Part shown: piece after piece, positions 62,826 to 64,000 of the stretch
Numbering within the stretch: position 1 is the first letter of the stretch
Layout: every line of letters starts with the position of its first letter
From: Chenopodium formosanum
Lineage: Eukaryota > Streptophyta > Magnoliopsida > Caryophyllales > Amaranthaceae
Reading direction: 5' to 3'
DNA length: 64,000 nt
Assembly (NCBI GenBank): GCA_024500155.1
Contig: CM044869.1
Coordinates: 53,585,898 to 53,649,897 of the forward strand
Program-made: the position numbers and the translations under genes
Notes under the pieces: model-generated
Told to the model about the DNA's origin: nothing
The model's input: the letters and a program-made list of their open reading frames with translations, nothing else
Databases searched by the model: none

Positions 62826-63047
62826 TCAGTAATTCCCATAATTAATGAAGCTTTCCACAATTATTACTACACTCCGATCTGCAGTTAGGTCATTCCAGCA
62901 GCTGCCATGTAAGTCTATTGGAACATCTTCAACTTCTGGTAATTTTGGAAGCTTTGGAATTTCTATAGAAGGCCTGATAGACATCCGTTGTGGCTTGCTC
63001 TGGAGTTGTGAAATATAACCAGTGTTAAAGTGAGCTTTTCTGATCAA
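62826..63047 (-). CDS. possible terminal exon of an unidentified protein
   Basis: The minus-strand frame reads ...GYISQLQSKPQRMSIRPS, then IEIPKLPKLPEVEDVPIDL, ending in a stop at 62826. Its amino-acid composition (K/P/E-rich, no low-complexity runs) looks more protein-like than surrounding chance frames. An acceptor-like AG occurs near 63042. I do not recognise the family and found no upstream exon within the remaining 950 bp, so this could be a last exon of a longer gene, a pseudogene piece or chance. Confidence 0.25.
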   Translation of the reverse strand: MIRKAHFNTGYISQLQSKPQRMSIRPSIEIPKLPKLPEVEDVPIDLHGSCWNDLTADRSVVIIVESFINYGNY

Positions 63048-64000
63048 CTTACGTGACAGATCTAACGAGAAAATACTTTTACATGTTCTTGGTTCTATTT
63101 TGTTAAAGATAGCTGTGGTAACTAGTAAATTTGGCTATACTTCTTTGATGGTATAGTTTCTATTCTGTGGCCGGTCCTTTTAAGGTTTCCTTGCCATATT
63201 GCTTCTTTCACGGTCCTGTTATCTGTTAACCCCTTTCCTGTTTGGGATTTTGCTTTAGGAGAATATTCTTAGGATTAGTGAATAATTTGATCATGAAGAA
63301 GTCCATTTTTTGTAGGTATTTCTTCGACCATATTTTGGAAAGATCAATTTGGTATTACATTCTATTTCATTAATTGCTTACTCTTCTAGCTACTGAACGG
63401 GCCACAAGATTCCTGCAGTCTTTCCTTGTTGCTCAACCATTACCCCTCTGTTCATCTTGATTCTCTATGTCGTCTTATAGTCTGATTACCCTCTTCAGTC
63501 AGCTTGTCCTTGGGAGTATTGTAGAATTTGCTGAAAATAGATTTTTTACTCCCTCTCACATAAATGTCTTTGTTGTACGGATTTTTAGATGTATTTTTTT
63601 AATCACCAATATCTTTAATTACATTTTAACAAAAACTATAAAAAGTTGATATTATAAAGTTTACATTGAGATGAATCTAATAATTTGTCGCATGACTATG
63701 ATTTTTGTTTATATTAATGAGAAATTTTGCTCAAAAGTTTATAAATATGATCATGGAGATAGAAATAGACACTATATTATTGGTCGGAGGGATTCCTAAT
63801 TTTACATCGATAAAGGATCTGTCCGATTTGGATGGCATGCTCAAAGTGTTTAATGATGTTTAGAAGATATTTGAAGGAATGCAAGTGCTTTAATTCTGGG
63901 CGTCATGCTTTTAAATTCTTGTATTGTTCATATGTCTACTGTCTAGTACTGTGACCTCTGCCCTAAGGTGAAGGTTTAGAAACTTGGACGTTAACCTACG
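63048..64000. other. intergenic or intronic DNA to window end
   Basis: No convincing coding sequence. A segment at about 63549-63797 ('actccctctcacataaatgtc' to 'attggtcggagggatt') resembles the two ends of a worn Stowaway-like MITE. Confidence 0.35.

Noticed and set aside
1..64000. CRISPR array, bacterial operon, phage or plasmid feature, tRNA or rRNA gene
   Set aside because: No regularly spaced identical repeats with unique spacers, no ribosome binding sites and no recognisable tRNA or rRNA sequence were seen; the window is plant nuclear DNA.

Overview
The window looks like nuclear DNA from a eudicot plant. It is strongly AT-rich, its genes carry GT-AG introns, and it encodes a class I TCP transcription factor, an HVA22 protein, a plant EB1, and a nuclear gene for only the C-terminal half of mitochondrial ribosomal protein L2, an arrangement known from eudicots. 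Many short motifs of the 'tactccgt' type hint at Caryophyllales, but that is only an impression. No bacterial, viral or organelle-genome block was seen.

Layout: 1-484 is an LTR end. 485-4240 is the 5' region of an intronless class I TCP gene (4241-5593). 5594-29457 is almost wholly transposon-derived: Tourist-like and Stowaway-like MITEs, four hAT-like non-autonomous elements within the window (three of them here), at least two small Helitrons, a 1.1-kb element built of GCGACT-type repeats, and a MULE-like element carrying a FAR1-type fragment. A compact gene cluster follows: a ten-exon 2H phosphoesterase-like membrane protein (29458-38853, +), a five-exon HVA22-like gene (40957-44397, +) and, convergent with it, an eight-exon EB1 gene (50446-45659, -). 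50447-57602 is again repetitive and ends in a Helitron nested inside a same-family Helitron, the outer copy also split by a hAT element. Its 3' end lies 140 bp before the start codon of the mitochondrial L2 C-terminal gene (57743-58318, +). From about 58537 to 62480 there are diverged tandem copies of a non-coding unit, followed by one short possible exon on the minus strand.

The five protein genes do unrelated housekeeping or developmental jobs and do not form a pathway or operon. I found no convincing undescribed multi-gene system. The most informative structures are the transposons whose target-site duplications and nesting order can be read base by base: an inverted pair of GACCCGAA-repeat hAT elements, one of them inside a Stowaway terminus; the CTGAA-repeat Tourist family with TAA/TTA duplications; and the nested Helitrons upstream of the L2 gene. 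All exon boundaries were read by eye from reading frame, GT-AG sites and family conservation; no transcript evidence was available.
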